Shown: positions 43,579 through 53,027, counted from the first letter of the stretch. The stretch: 64,000 bases of DNA from Labedella endophytica (GCF_003990045.1 NZ_RZGZ01000001.1:434001-498000), one strand, 5' to 3'. Numbers and translations are program-made. Notes: generated by a model from the letters alone, not told the origin.

Positions 43579-44442
43579 TCAGGCCCCTCCGTCGGTGGTC
43601 GACACTCCCTCGAGCGAACGTCGAAGATCACGGAGGTAGCGGCCGGGGGTCGTGCCGGCGACGGCGCGGAACTCGTTGATGAGGTGCGCTTGATCGACGT
43701 AACCGAGCTCGGCGGCAATGGATGCGGTGTCGGCTCCCGGTGTCGAGAGCAGACGAACGACTTCCTGGAGCCGGATGCGTCGTGCGACGTCGTTCGGCCC
43801 GAGTCCGATCGTGGAGCGGAGAGCGCGCTGCAGAGTCCTCTCACTGATCCCCAGCCGGTCGGCGACCGCCCTCCCCGATCGAACGCGCGCACTGGACGTG
43901 AGCGCATCGACGGCAGCATTGGCGAGCGCGTGCGTCGTGCCGATCGGTCGCTCTCGGATCATCTCAGCGATGATTCGATCCGCGCGCGACGCTCGCTCGG
44001 CGATCGAGTGGCCCGCGGCGATGGCGCGCATTGCTTCGAAGGCCCGTGGGTCGAGCTCACACGTGAGAGCCTGCTCGACGGTGAGCGAGGTCGGCTCCAG
44101 ATCCGAGAGGACGTGCAGGCCGGCCGGCTTCAGGCGGAGAGCGAAGACGGTGCCGCGTCCGCGGATGACACGTGACCAGGCGTCTGGCCGCACGGTCGTC
44201 ACCATGAACGGAGCAGGAACGTCACCGTCCTCGATGCTCAGAGTGATGGCGGGGAAATCGACGATCCGCTGGGCCACGGCCTCGTCGCCGGGGAACTGCC
44301 AGCGAACAGCCCAGTAGGAACCCACGACGTCACAAGCGGCGCCCGACGGTTGTACCCACTCCGCCTCGAATCGACGGAGGTTCGAGGGCGTAAGTACCCC
44401 TGATCGCTCCGTGTCTTCGATGGCCTGGGTCCGCGGGTTCAT
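43579..44442 (-). CDS. AraC-family transcriptional regulator
   Basis: A 287-residue regulator. The C-terminal AraC domain (about residues 180-275) has two helix-turn-helices: GRAVADRLGISERTLQRALR and ASIAAELGYVDQAHLINEFR, then the family P-G-R-Y-L-R box (TTPGRYLRDLRR). The N-terminal 160 residues resemble a DUF6597-type ligand domain seen in AraC regulators of small stress genes. It is transcribed away from the DUF6157 gene across a 53-bp divergent gap, so that gene is its most likely target. ATG 44442 is chosen; TTG 44454 is an alternative. Confidence 0.87.
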   Translation of the reverse strand: MNPRTQAIEDTERSGVLTPSNLRRFEAEWVQPSGAACDVVGSYWAVRWQFPGDEAVAQRIVDFPAITLSIEDGDVPAPFMVTTVRPDAWSRVIRGRGTVFALRLKPAGLHVLSDLEPTSLTVEQALTCELDPRAFEAMRAIAAGHSIAERASRADRIIAEMIRERPIGTTHALANAAVDALTSSARVRSGRAVADRLGISERTLQRALRSTIGLGPNDVARRIRLQEVVRLLSTPGADTASIAAELGYVDQAHLINEFRAVAGTTPGRYLRDLRRSLEGVSTTDGGA

Positions 44443-44495
44443 GGTGTGGCGCAATTCTCCAATACGGGCGACGGGGCTGTCGAGAGAATCGAACC

Positions 44496-44900
44496 ATGAC
44501 GACGAACTACATCGACACCTTCATCTCGGTGGCCCCCGATTGCCGGGTCGCGCGCGCCGAGGCGCCGCCCCTCACACCCAAGCCGTCCGTGGCGGCGTTG
44601 CAGTTCGAGTTGGTCGCCGAGCATCCGTACGAGATGACCTCCGACGAGATCCTCTTCGCCGTGCACGCGACCAGGAACTCGGTGGCCGAGGCGGACCTGG
44701 ATGCCGAACGTGAACGCTTCTTCGCGAAGGATCAGGCGTGTCTTCGCGCGTCCGCGCTGGGCAAGCGGTACGGCTGGGGAACCCACCATGACGCTCAGGG
44801 GCGGGTGGCTCTGTACGGAATCGGCACCGAGGAGTACGACCGGCTGCTCGGTGACCCGGGCCTGACGCACAAGGCGGCCATGCGGTCATCCCGCGCCTGA
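44496..44900 (+). CDS. DUF6157-family protein
   Basis: A 134-residue soluble protein matching DUF6157: MTTNYIDTFISVAPDC, TPKPSVAALQFELVAEHPYEMTSDE, then LRASALGKRYGWGTHHDAQGR. The family has no known activity; it is often found beside AraC-type or stress regulators. A GAGAAT hexamer ends six bases before the ATG, the same spacing as the leaderless promoters in this window. The tRNA-Thr gene follows 95 bp later. Confidence 0.87.
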   Translation: MTTNYIDTFISVAPDCRVARAEAPPLTPKPSVAALQFELVAEHPYEMTSDEILFAVHATRNSVAEADLDAERERFFAKDQACLRASALGKRYGWGTHHDAQGRVALYGIGTEEYDRLLGDPGLTHKAAMRSSRA

Positions 44901-44964
44901 CCGATGATCTCCGCCGACGACCCGCTCCCGTCAGGGGTGGTTCGGCGGGGCGGCGCGCGGATGC

Positions 44965-44970
44965 TATCCT
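44965..44970 (+). promoter_or_regulatory. -10 hexamer of the tRNA-Thr/tRNA-Met unit
   Basis: TATCCT lies 25 bp upstream of the mature tRNA-Thr. The -35 is weak (TTCGGC near 44941). Confidence 0.5.
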
Positions 44971-44995
44971 CGACTGGTGCCATTCCGGTGGTCAC

Positions 44996-45067
<72 letters not shown>

Positions 45068-45096
45068 CGCATTTCCGCGGAAGCGTGGAAACATGC

Positions 45097-45170
45097 GGCA
45101 GGGTAGCTCAGCTGGTAAGAGCGCACGACTCATAATCGTGAGGTCGCGGGTTCGAGCCCCGCTCCTGCTA
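45097..45170 (+). tRNA. tRNA-Met (CAT), elongator type
   Basis: 74 nt. GGCAGGG (45097-45103) pairs with TCCTGCT (45163-45169), with G-T pairs at both ends. Anticodon loop CTCATAA with CAT at 45131-45133. T arm GCGGG-TTCGAGC-CCCGC. The base-paired first position rules out the initiator tRNA; the body is typical of actinobacterial elongator Met rather than the Ile2 form. Confidence 0.94.
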
Positions 45171-45176
45171 CAAGAG

Positions 45177-45200
45177 AAGGCCCGGTTCGCCGGGCCTTTG
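45177..45200 (+). terminator. Terminator after tRNA-Met
   Basis: AAGGCCCGG-TTCG-CCGGGCCTT followed by TT: a 9-bp stem with a UUCG tetraloop, seven bases past the tRNA. Confidence 0.9.
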
Positions 45201-45249
45201 TCATATCCGGGGTCCGTGCGGCAGGTCAGTCGATGGGAGCGGCCCCGGG

Positions 45250-45516
45250 TCAGCGGCGGCCCGCCCCGCGACGGATCCCGAGTACGAAGGCGATCCCGAC
45301 GAGTCCCGCCGCGAAGAGGACCGCACCGGTCACGGCGCCGTGCCGGAGCATGACGAAATCGTCCGAGGTGAAGATGTCGTCGGGGACGCCGGCGGAGGCG
45401 AACCACCCGAATGAGACGGGAGTGGAGACCGCGATCGCGAACAGCACGAGCCCGACGAAGGCGACGACCACCGACACGATCCCGATGAGTCGATCCTGCT
45501 TCGTCCACTCCGCCAT
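45250..45516 (-). CDS. Small two-TM membrane protein, unknown
   Basis: An 88-residue protein with two hydrophobic segments (about residues 11-31 and 58-80) joined by an acidic loop (GVPDDIFTSDDF), and a basic tail GIRRGAGRR. No family is recognised. TATCGT ends seven bases before ATG 45516, supporting that start over the in-frame GTG at 45525. Confidence 0.6.
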   Translation of the reverse strand: MAEWTKQDRLIGIVSVVVAFVGLVLFAIAVSTPVSFGWFASAGVPDDIFTSDDFVMLRHGAVTGAVLFAAGLVGIAFVLGIRRGAGRR

Positions 45517-45523
45517 GACTCCC

Positions 45524-45529
45524 ACGATA
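45524..45529 (-). promoter_or_regulatory. -10 hexamer of leaderless promoter (88-residue membrane protein)
   Basis: TATCGT on the minus strand, seven bases before ATG 45516. Confidence 0.55.
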
Positions 45530-45621
45530 GAGCGCCGCGGGTCCGTGACGACGCGGTTCTGGGCGTCGTGACCCCCGCACCGGGGGAGGACTCCCCATAC
45601 GGAAACCGTCCGGGTGCCCGC

Positions 45622-45627
45622 TAACGT
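45622..45627 (+). promoter_or_regulatory. -10 hexamer upstream of lipoprotein leader ORF
   Basis: TAACGT ends seven bases before a GTG at 45635 that opens a 35-codon frame leading to the lipoprotein gene. Confidence 0.5.
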
Positions 45628-45634
45628 AGGGGCG

Positions 45635-45742
45635 GTGCCGACGACGGCCCACCGCGACGGACGCCCCCCTCACATGGGCGACACGACCGCGCGGAGCGTG
45701 AGGCGCGGCTGTCGTCGTGCCCCTGAGGGAGGAAACCCATGA
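45635..45742 (+). CDS. Possible leaderless upstream ORF (35 codons) coupled to the lipoprotein gene
   Basis: GTG 45635 lies seven bases after TAACGT and opens a basic 35-residue frame ending in ...APEGGNP. Its TGA (45740-45742) overlaps the lipoprotein ATG (45739) as ATGA, and the lipoprotein's ribosome site GGGAGGAAA is inside it. No homology is recognised. It may be a translated leader or chance. Confidence 0.35.
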   Translation: MPTTAHRDGRPPHMGDTTARSVRRGCRRAPEGGNP

Positions 45743-46230
45743 AGAAGACCATCGCAGCCTGGACCATCGCCGTGGCGACCGTGTTCGGCCTCGCCGCCTG
45801 CTCGAGCGCGGACAGCGCCGACACCGGCTCCGAGAGCGCCGCCTCCTCGGCTCCCTCCGCCTCCGCGCCCGTCGAGGAGGCCCCCGCGTCGGGCGCGTCG
45901 GTCGAGGACGCCTGCGCCGCGGTGCAGGCGCAGATCGAGGACGCCAGCACGGCGGTCACCGAGATCGACATGTCGCAGGCCTCGAGCGACCCGCAGGGCA
46001 CGGTCGATGCGTTCTCCGAGACGGTCGACGCCATCGGCGCCGCCGCGGAATCGGTGGACAACGCCGAGGTCAAGGCGGCCGTGACGGCCGTCTACGACGA
46101 CTTCGTCGAGATGCGCGACCTCCTCTCCAAGGTGCTCGTCGACCAGGACATGGAGGCGGCAGGCGACATGGCGACGGTCGTGACCGACGTCCAGACGTCG
46201 GCCCAGGACCTCGCGACTCTCTGCAGCTGA
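45739..46230 (+). CDS. Secreted lipoprotein, unknown function
   Basis: A 163-residue protein with a lysine-led signal peptide and lipobox FGLAAC (Cys near 21). A Ser/Ala/Pro-rich linker of about 30 residues follows, then a helical domain of about 110 residues with two cysteines, one near residue 58 (EDACAAVQAQIEDA) and the penultimate one (LATLCS), possibly disulfide-bonded. I recognise no family; small helical lipoproteins of this shape are common in Microbacteriaceae. It has a strong Shine-Dalgarno (GGGAGG), and a bidirectional terminator follows at 46294-46332. Confidence 0.75.
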   Translation: MKKTIAAWTIAVATVFGLAACSSADSADTGSESAASSAPSASAPVEEAPASGASVEDACAAVQAQIEDASTAVTEIDMSQASSDPQGTVDAFSETVDAIGAAAESVDNAEVKAAVTAVYDDFVEMRDLLSKVLVDQDMEAAGDMATVVTDVQTSAQDLATLCS

Positions 46231-46293
46231 CGGTCGCACCTCGGGGCGGCGCGGTGCGGTGCCGACCCGGTAACGGGTGACGATCGGAAAGGC

Positions 46294-46332
46294 GGAAGGG
46301 CCCACGGAGCGATTGCTCTCGTGGGCCCTTCC
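46294..46332. terminator. Bidirectional terminator
   Basis: GGAAGGGCCCAC (46294-46305) pairs with GTGGGCCCTTCC (46321-46332), with an inner GAG/CTC extension. It lies between the convergent lipoprotein and ion-channel genes. Confidence 0.85.
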
Positions 46333-46375
46333 GTGTTCTCGGTGAGGTGACCGCCCTCCGCGCCTGCGCCCCATG

Positions 46376-47122
46376 TCAGGACCTGCCGGGTTCGCCGCTC
46401 ACGAGGACCGGATCGGTCGACGTGGGTGTGGCGGACTCCCCGCGCAGGAAGAATGCACAGATCGTGCCGGCGAGCGTCGCGAACACCCCGACGGAGTACA
46501 CCGCGAGCACCACCTGCAGGATCCGCGAGAAGCCGTCGTCCGTCGTGATGCCGGTGCCCGTGATGGTCGCGAGCGCCGACTCGTGGAGGGCCGTCGCGTA
46601 GTCGGGCTGCGCGTCGAACGCGAAGAGCAACTGGCTCGAGACGAGCACGACCACGACGGTCACGGCGATGAGGCCGCCGATCCGCGTGGAGAGGAGGCGC
46701 CCGGCGGACCGGGAGCCCCTCACGCCGGCCGAGAGGATTCCGCCGGCACGCGCCACGCGGCTGAGGCGCGCGAGCCGCACGAGTCGGAGCGCCTGCAGCG
46801 CCCGGAAGAACCGCAGGAACGGCACGAGCAGGAAGAGCACCTGCCACCAGTTGCGCTTCCAGAACACCTTCTGAAAGCGCGCGATGTACGCGCGGAGGAG
46901 GAACTCGGCCACGAACACGGCCCAGAACGCCCATCCGGCGACGGACAGGACGAGACCCCACACGGGGTCCGTCACGAGGAGCTGGCCGAGGATCACGAAC
47001 AGGAAGACGACGCCGAGGACCCCCATCGGTCGGTCGAGCCGTCGTGCCAGGTCCTCGGAAACCCGGACCGGCTCGGGTGCGGGCGGCTCGGTCCTCGACG
47101 GTCCGAGGGTCGGCGCCGTCAC
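46376..47122 (-). CDS. Voltage-gated-like ion channel protein with divergent selectivity filter
   Basis: A 248-residue membrane protein with the six-segment channel layout. S4 is unmistakable: RFFRALQALRLVRLARLSR has Arg at near-regular three-residue steps, continuing to VARAGG. The pore region between the last two helices reads ALATITGTGITTDDG where potassium channels have TVGYGD. GTG 47122 overlaps the upstream DUF421 stop (GTGA), so the two proteins are made together. The open frame upstream to 47449 lies in the DUF421 gene and is not part of it. Cation conduction is likely; potassium selectivity is doubtful. Confidence 0.8.
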   Translation of the reverse strand: MTAPTLGPSRTEPPAPEPVRVSEDLARRLDRPMGVLGVVFLFVILGQLLVTDPVWGLVLSVAGWAFWAVFVAEFLLRAYIARFQKVFWKRNWWQVLFLLVPFLRFFRALQALRLVRLARLSRVARAGGILSAGVRGSRSAGRLLSTRIGGLIAVTVVVVLVSSQLLFAFDAQPDYATALHESALATITGTGITTDDGFSRILQVVLAVYSVGVFATLAGTICAFFLRGESATPTSTDPVLVSGEPGRS

Positions 47123-47637
47123 GCGCGCTCCCACCCTCGAACGTCCTGCAGCGCCGATCCGTCGCCGTACGAGGAAGAGGGGAGCACGCTGATCGTTCCG
47201 TTCGTCTCCAGCACGACAGCCGCGATCGACGAGAGGTCGCCCGTGCCCTGCATCCGCACCGCCTGGTGCAGCTCGGACTCCGTCAGCCGATTCCGGCGCA
47301 ACGCGTCGTGGTGCACGGTCCCGTGCGAGAAGAGCAGAACGGGCCGGGAGGTCAGCGCTGCGCGAGTGCGGGGCCACCGTGCGGAGACCGTCGCCATCAC
47401 GAACTGCAGGCCCGCGAGGAGGATGAGGGCCGTGAAGCCCTCGGCCCACGACTCATCGGAGCTCAGCAGGATGGTCGCGAGCGTCGATCCGAGGGCCACC
47501 GTCACGACGAAGTCGAAGGCGTTGAGCTGGCTCAGGGTGCGTTTTCCCGAGACGCGCAGGACCACGATGAGCGCGCCGTAGGACGCGACCCCGACGAGGA
47601 GGATGCGAGCGATGTCGCCCCAGGAGTCGAACCACAT
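47119..47637 (-). CDS. DUF421 (YetF-type) membrane protein
   Basis: A 172-residue protein: three hydrophobic segments near the N-terminus, then a cytoplasmic DUF421 domain. GKRTLSQLNAFDFVVTVALGS is the family signature, and RNRLTESELHQAVRMQGTGD is the conserved domain core. YetF/YdfS relatives are linked to spore or envelope quality in Bacillus but their activity is unknown. ATG 47637 has GAAAGG eight bases upstream. It is coupled to the ion channel gene, and a TAGCCT -10 at 47697-47702 probably drives the pair. Confidence 0.87.
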   Translation of the reverse strand: MWFDSWGDIARILLVGVASYGALIVVLRVSGKRTLSQLNAFDFVVTVALGSTLATILLSSDESWAEGFTALILLAGLQFVMATVSARWPRTRAALTSRPVLLFSHGTVHHDALRRNRLTESELHQAVRMQGTGDLSSIAAVVLETNGTISVLPSSSYGDGSALQDVRGWERA

Positions 47638-47696
47638 GATGGAGCCTTTCGTCGTGTCTCCGCGCGACGTCCGTCGCAGTCGAGGCGGAAGAGTCG

Positions 47697-47702
47697 AGGC
47701 TA
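47697..47702 (-). promoter_or_regulatory. -10 hexamer for the DUF421/ion channel pair
   Basis: TAGCCT on the minus strand, giving a leader of about 50 bases with a GAAAGG ribosome site; not a leaderless case. Confidence 0.45.
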
Positions 47703-47763
47703 GCCCGAGAGCCGGTGTCTCGGCATCCGCTTGACGGCGGGGAGGCATCGCCCCGGGACGCGG

Positions 47764-47799
47764 ATCGGCCCGCCGGGGCAGGTGCTCCGACGGGCCGAT
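47764..47799 (-). terminator. Hairpin downstream of the DHA2 transporter gene
   Basis: ATCGGCCCG (47764-47772) pairs with CGGGCCGAT (47791-47799), 18-base loop with partial inner pairing; 20 bp past the stop. Confidence 0.6.
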
Positions 47800-47818
47800 G
47801 ATGATGTTCGACGATGCG

Positions 47819-49600
<1,782 letters not shown>

Positions 49601-49668
49601 TCACCCCGCCGTCACGGTGGTGCTGACGTGGCGGAGACGGGGTGGCGACGGTGCCGGAGAGGGTGGAG

Positions 49669-50283
49669 TCAGGTCAGGATGGCGCGAGCCGCGGCGATGC
49701 GGCGCGCGATGATCTCGCCGATGGGGTCGGTGTTGTCGGGGCCGAGGAACTCCATCGCACTCGGTCGGGCGAATGCCCCCGCGAGGTGCACGACGGCCGC
49801 GGCGCGCAGGTCGCCGGCCGGCAGACCCTCCCGCTTCTCGACGAGGGCGATGTCCATGGCCTCGTCGCGCATCGCGAGCTCCATCATCCGGGCGAGCAGG
49901 CGAGGTTCCGCCTTGAGGGCGGTGGCGACACCCCGAAGGCCGGTGGTGTCGACGTCGGATCGGATCCAGCGATCCTCCATGAGTCGGAGGAAGTCCTCGA
50001 ACAGGGTGGGGGAGAGGGAGTCGGAGGAGGGGTCGCCGCCCGCGAGGAAGGCGTCGTCGAGTTCGTCGTCCGGTTCGCGGCTGGCGACCCCGACGACGGC
50101 GTCGTCCTTCGACGCGAAGTAGTTGAAGAACGTGCGTCGTGAGATGCCGACGGCGTCGCACAACTCCTCGACCGTGAAGCCGGAGAGGCCGCGCTCGGTG
50201 AAGAGGCGCCGCGCTTCCGCGACGAGCGCCCTCGTCGTCTTGGACTTGCGTCGCTCCCGCACGCCCATTGCACTATCTGCCAT
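49669..50283 (-). CDS. TetR-family repressor
   Basis: A 204-residue regulator. The N-terminal HTH is clear (TVEELCDAVGISRRTFFNYFASKDDAV). The C-terminal 130 residues form an effector-binding helical domain without strong family identity. It precedes the DHA2 efflux gene by 89 bp, so it probably represses itself and the pump until a drug binds. ATG 50283 lies directly downstream of a palindromic operator; ATG 50268 is a second option. Confidence 0.9.
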   Translation of the reverse strand: MADSAMGVRERRKSKTTRALVAEARRLFTERGLSGFTVEELCDAVGISRRTFFNYFASKDDAVVGVASREPDDELDDAFLAGGDPSSDSLSPTLFEDFLRLMEDRWIRSDVDTTGLRGVATALKAEPRLLARMMELAMRDEAMDIALVEKREGLPAGDLRAAAVVHLAGAFARPSAMEFLGPDNTDPIGEIIARRIAAARAILT

Positions 50284-50293
50284 ATGTGCATAT

Positions 50294-50318
50294 TTGCACT
50301 AAGTTGCATCGAGTGCAA
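50294..50318. promoter_or_regulatory. TetR operator/promoter of the efflux pair
   Basis: TTGCACT-N11-AGTGCAA is a perfect 7+7 inverted repeat centred on TGCA, 11 bp upstream of ATG 50283. On the minus strand the distal TTGCAC doubles as a -35, with AAATAT 17 bp later as the -10. Additional TGCA half-sites follow (TGCACATATGGCA). Typical of an autoregulated TetR site. Confidence 0.65.
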
Positions 50319-50360
50319 GTGGGTTGTGGAGGTGCGGAGCGGAACGGCCTCCGACGCAAC

Positions 50361-50394
50361 GAGCCCCCTCGCCGCCGGAGCGGAGAGAGGGCTC
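50361..50394 (-). terminator. Hairpin after the copper (YcnI) gene
   Basis: GAGCCC.CTC at 50361-50370 pairs with GAGAGGGCTC ending at 50394; 20 bp past the stop on the minus strand. Confidence 0.6.
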
Positions 50395-50415
50395 GAATCA
50401 TTGGAACGCGAGTCG

Positions 50416-51147
50416 TCAGGAGGAACGGCGACGCAGCGCCCACACGGCGAGGACCACACCCGCGAGACCGACGACGAGGCCGGCGACGCCGAGGCCGATC
50501 GCCGTGCCCACGGCGGGGTCGGCCGCGGCGTCCGTCGAGGCATCGGCGCTCGCCGCCTCGGTTCCGGAATCGTCGCTCGGCTCGGCGGCGCCGTGGCCGT
50601 GCGCGTCCTCCGATGCCGCGGTGAGGACGACGGCGGGGGCGGGGTGCTCCGGCTCGTCCTCGCCCGCGACGGTCTCCTCGTTCCACTCGGTGGATCCCAC
50701 CTCGCAGGTCTGGAGAACGGGGAACTCGACGACGTCCCCGGCCTCACCCGCCGGCAGCGGCACGGAGAGCGTGAACGTGTCGCGGAGGCCGTCGGCGAGC
50801 GGTGTCTTCGCGGTGTAGACGACCTCGGCGGTGTAGTCGGGGTCCGTCTCCGACGCGACCTTCGTGACGTCCCAGTTCGGGTTCACCGTGGGGGTCACGG
50901 TGATGACGGACTCCGGGATGGTGATGCGGATCTCGGTCGTCGGCGAGCCGTCGCAGCCGTGGGGAACCGCGAAGGTGAGGTTGGCGTACGACCCGGCGGC
51001 CGTCGTGTCGGGGGTGACGCCGACGTGCGCGCTCGCGGCGAGCGGGGCCGCGAACACGAGCGCGAGCCCGGCGACGCCGCCGAGGGCGAGCGTGCGGCGG
51101 CGCGGGGAGCGGGTGGAGGGCGCGGTCGAAGTGGTGCGTGAGGTCAT
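50416..51147 (-). CDS. YcnI-family copper-binding membrane protein (DUF1775)
   Basis: A 243-residue exported protein. After a Tat/Sec-like signal (RSPRRRTLALGGVAGLALVFAAPLAASA) the mature N-terminus begins AHVGV: this His is the copper ligand of the family. The DUF1775 core has NLTFAVPHGCDGSPTTEIRI with conserved Cys, and WDVTKV. A His/Asp-rich stretch (EDAHGHGAAE) precedes the C-terminal TM helix (ignoring the RRRSS tail). It likely binds Cu(II) outside the membrane for delivery to cuproproteins. The preceding gene encodes a His-rich membrane protein on the same strand. Confidence 0.9.
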   Translation of the reverse strand: MTSRTTSTAPSTRSPRRRTLALGGVAGLALVFAAPLAASAHVGVTPDTTAAGSYANLTFAVPHGCDGSPTTEIRITIPESVITVTPTVNPNWDVTKVASETDPDYTAEVVYTAKTPLADGLRDTFTLSVPLPAGEAGDVVEFPVLQTCEVGSTEWNEETVAGEDEPEHPAPAVVLTAASEDAHGHGAAEPSDDSGTEAASADASTDAAADPAVGTAIGLGVAGLVVGLAGVVLAVWALRRRSS

Positions 51148-51293
51148 TGCTGTCGTCCTTCGGGGGTGTGCCGCCCGTCGGCTGGGGACGGGGCGGCGGA
51201 TCGTCGATGTGACGCGGCGCGACGAGGGCGTCTGCGCCGCGGACACGCACACGGAGACCGGTGTCCGGCTCTCTCGAGCGGACGTCGGTCGAT

Positions 51294-51917
51294 CTACGCG
51301 GCGGTGACGAACGCGGGCGGGCCGCGGTGGCGGAGTCCGCCGAGGAGCAGGGGGAGTCGTGAGGGCCGGAGGCCGCTTCCCTCCGGGCGGATCCGCGCCG
51401 AGCCGCGGGTGACGAGCACCGGAACCGGAACGATCGCGCGGATGACCGAGGAGACCACGCGCGCGAGAGCGGCGATCCCGAGCGAGGAGCTGTCCACGAG
51501 ACGCAGCACCAGGATCGTGAGCGCGGCCGCACCGAGGTGCGCGAGGAGCATGGGTGCACCGTCGTGACCGTGACCAGCCGCATTCTGCACGAGAGTGAGC
51601 GTCGTCGACCCGGAGTGTGCCGCGTGTGCTCCGCCGGTTCCCGGCTGCGCCACGACGTGCGCTCCCGCGGGGCCGGCGAGTCCGAACGTGCAGTGGAACA
51701 GGGCCTGCGAAGCCACGACGGCGATCGAGACGCGGGGCCAGGAGAAGCGCCGACCGACGACGGCCGTACACCAGCCGACACTCACGATGAACGCGAGGAC
51801 GAGCAGAGCGGGGGAGGGGAACAGTCCGCCACCGATGGCATGCGAGAACGCCGCGACGAACGTCGCGATTCCGGCTGCGACGGTGCCGCGGGCCAGGCGA
51901 TCGGTGCGCGAGTGCAT
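51294..51917 (-). CDS. His-rich membrane protein, probable partner of the copper protein
   Basis: A 207-residue protein with four to five hydrophobic segments and a His-rich extracytoplasmic loop: GAHVVAQPGTGGAHAAHSGS, then AAGHGHDGAPMLLAHLG. The cluster of five to six histidines suggests metal binding. Its C-terminus is basic and lies in the cytoplasm. No named family is recognised, but such His-rich proteins are often found with YcnI/CopC in actinobacteria. GGAGG (minus strand of 51930-51934) is the ribosome site, 12 bases before ATG 51917. Confidence 0.72.
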   Translation of the reverse strand: MHSRTDRLARGTVAAGIATFVAAFSHAIGGGLFPSPALLVLAFIVSVGWCTAVVGRRFSWPRVSIAVVASQALFHCTFGLAGPAGAHVVAQPGTGGAHAAHSGSTTLTLVQNAAGHGHDGAPMLLAHLGAAALTILVLRLVDSSSLGIAALARVVSSVIRAIVPVPVLVTRGSARIRPEGSGLRPSRLPLLLGGLRHRGPPAFVTAA

Positions 51918-51941
51918 GGGTTCGGGGATCCTCCGGCGTCC

Positions 51942-51947
51942 ACGCTA
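51942..51947 (-). promoter_or_regulatory. -10 hexamer of the copper gene pair
   Basis: TAGCGT on the minus strand; gives a leader of about 20 bases with a GGAGG site. Confidence 0.5.
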
Positions 51948-52017
51948 CCTGTTTCGGGCCACCGTTCCGACGCGCCCCGGGGTGCTCGCCTTGCGTTCCG
52001 GGCGGGTGGCCCGCAGC

Positions 52018-52977
52018 ATGGGAACCATGAGTGGGGGCGGAACGGACGAGGTCGAGGGTGGGACGGCGGGCGACTCCGCTCGATCGCGCGCCCCGCGGCG
52101 TCGGATGCGGCTCCTCCTCATCGCGATGGTGGTCGTCGTGGTCCTCGTGGGTGTCGTGGTCGCGGTGCGGCTCGCCACGCCGGAACCGGTCCCCGTCGCG
52201 CAGACCGCCACTCCCACCCCGACGCCGACCACGACCCCCACCCCGTCGCCCACACCGACGGGGCATGCGCTCGACGCCCGCGGCTACGACCTCACGGGGC
52301 TGCCGACGGTCGACGTGTTCGCGGTGATCCCGGCCCTCCCGGTCGACGACGATCCCGACGGCGGCACGACGGGCGAGGTCGCGACGCCGCTCCCCGCCGG
52401 CGCCCCCGTCTTCGCCGAGCCCGGGCAGGAGCCGGTCGGGTCCCTCCCGCGGGAGCTGCCGTACGAGGGGAGCGTCGTCCCGATCATCGAGCGCGAGGAG
52501 CACTGGGTGCGCGTGCTGCTCGTCGGTCGCTCCGGCCTGCCGTCACAGGGCACGACCGGGCAGCTCACGGGCTGGCTCCGCACGGCGGACGTCGAGATCA
52601 CGCCGCTCGACTCCACCATCGAGGTGAGCATCTCCGCCGGCACGATCGACATCGTCACCCCCGAGGGACGGGAGCGGGTGCCCGGCGAGTTCGCGTGGGG
52701 CACGGAGGCGACCCCGACGCCGATCGGGCGCACGTTCGTCATGAGCGTGCGGACGGCGTCGTCGCTCGCGTACACCCGGGGCCACCCGATCGTGTACCTC
52801 GCCGTCCAGTCCCCGACCCTCGACGGCTTCGGCGGCATCGACGTCGCGATCACGGCGTTCCACTACCACGACACCCACGCCGGGGCGATCTCGAACGGCT
52901 GCCTGCGCGTCGGCACCGAGACGATCGATCGCCTCACCCAGCTGCCGGCCGGCACTTCCGTCCGCATCCTCCCCTGA
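52018..52977 (+). CDS. L,D-transpeptidase (YkuD domain), membrane-anchored
   Basis: A 319-residue protein: a cytoplasmic N-terminus, one TM helix (LLLIAMVVVVVLVGVVVAV, about residues 32-50), a Thr/Pro-rich spacer, an SH3-like region, and the C-terminal YkuD domain. The catalytic Cys295 is in ISNGCLRV, preceded by the histidines 282-287 (HYHDTH) of the family motif. It makes or trims 3-3 peptidoglycan cross-links in the wall, or attaches proteins. ATG 52018 is followed by ATG 52027; either could be the start. A strong hairpin at 52986-53027 ends the gene. Confidence 0.9.
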   Translation: MGTMSGGGTDEVEGGTAGDSARSRAPRRRMRLLLIAMVVVVVLVGVVVAVRLATPEPVPVAQTATPTPTPTTTPTPSPTPTGHALDARGYDLTGLPTVDVFAVIPALPVDDDPDGGTTGEVATPLPAGAPVFAEPGQEPVGSLPRELPYEGSVVPIIEREEHWVRVLLVGRSGLPSQGTTGQLTGWLRTADVEITPLDSTIEVSISAGTIDIVTPEGRERVPGEFAWGTEATPTPIGRTFVMSVRTASSLAYTRGHPIVYLAVQSPTLDGFGGIDVAITAFHYHDTHAGAISNGCLRVGTETIDRLTQLPAGTSVRILP

Positions 52978-52985
52978 CCCCCTAG

Positions 52986-53027
52986 AAATCCCCTCTGTGC
53001 TCGAATTTCCACGCACAGAGGGGATTT
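52986..53027 (+). terminator. Terminator after the L,D-transpeptidase gene
   Basis: AAATCCCCTCTGTGC (52986-53000) pairs perfectly with 53013-53027, ending in a TTTT; 12-base loop. The A/T-capped 15-bp stem is a good intrinsic terminator. Confidence 0.9.

Noticed and set aside
45097-45170. Initiator tRNA or tRNA-Ile2 instead of elongator tRNA-Met
   Set aside because: The first acceptor position is paired (G-T), unlike the initiator, and the body matches actinobacterial elongator Met; the Ile2 alternative is less likely but cannot be fully excluded by eye.
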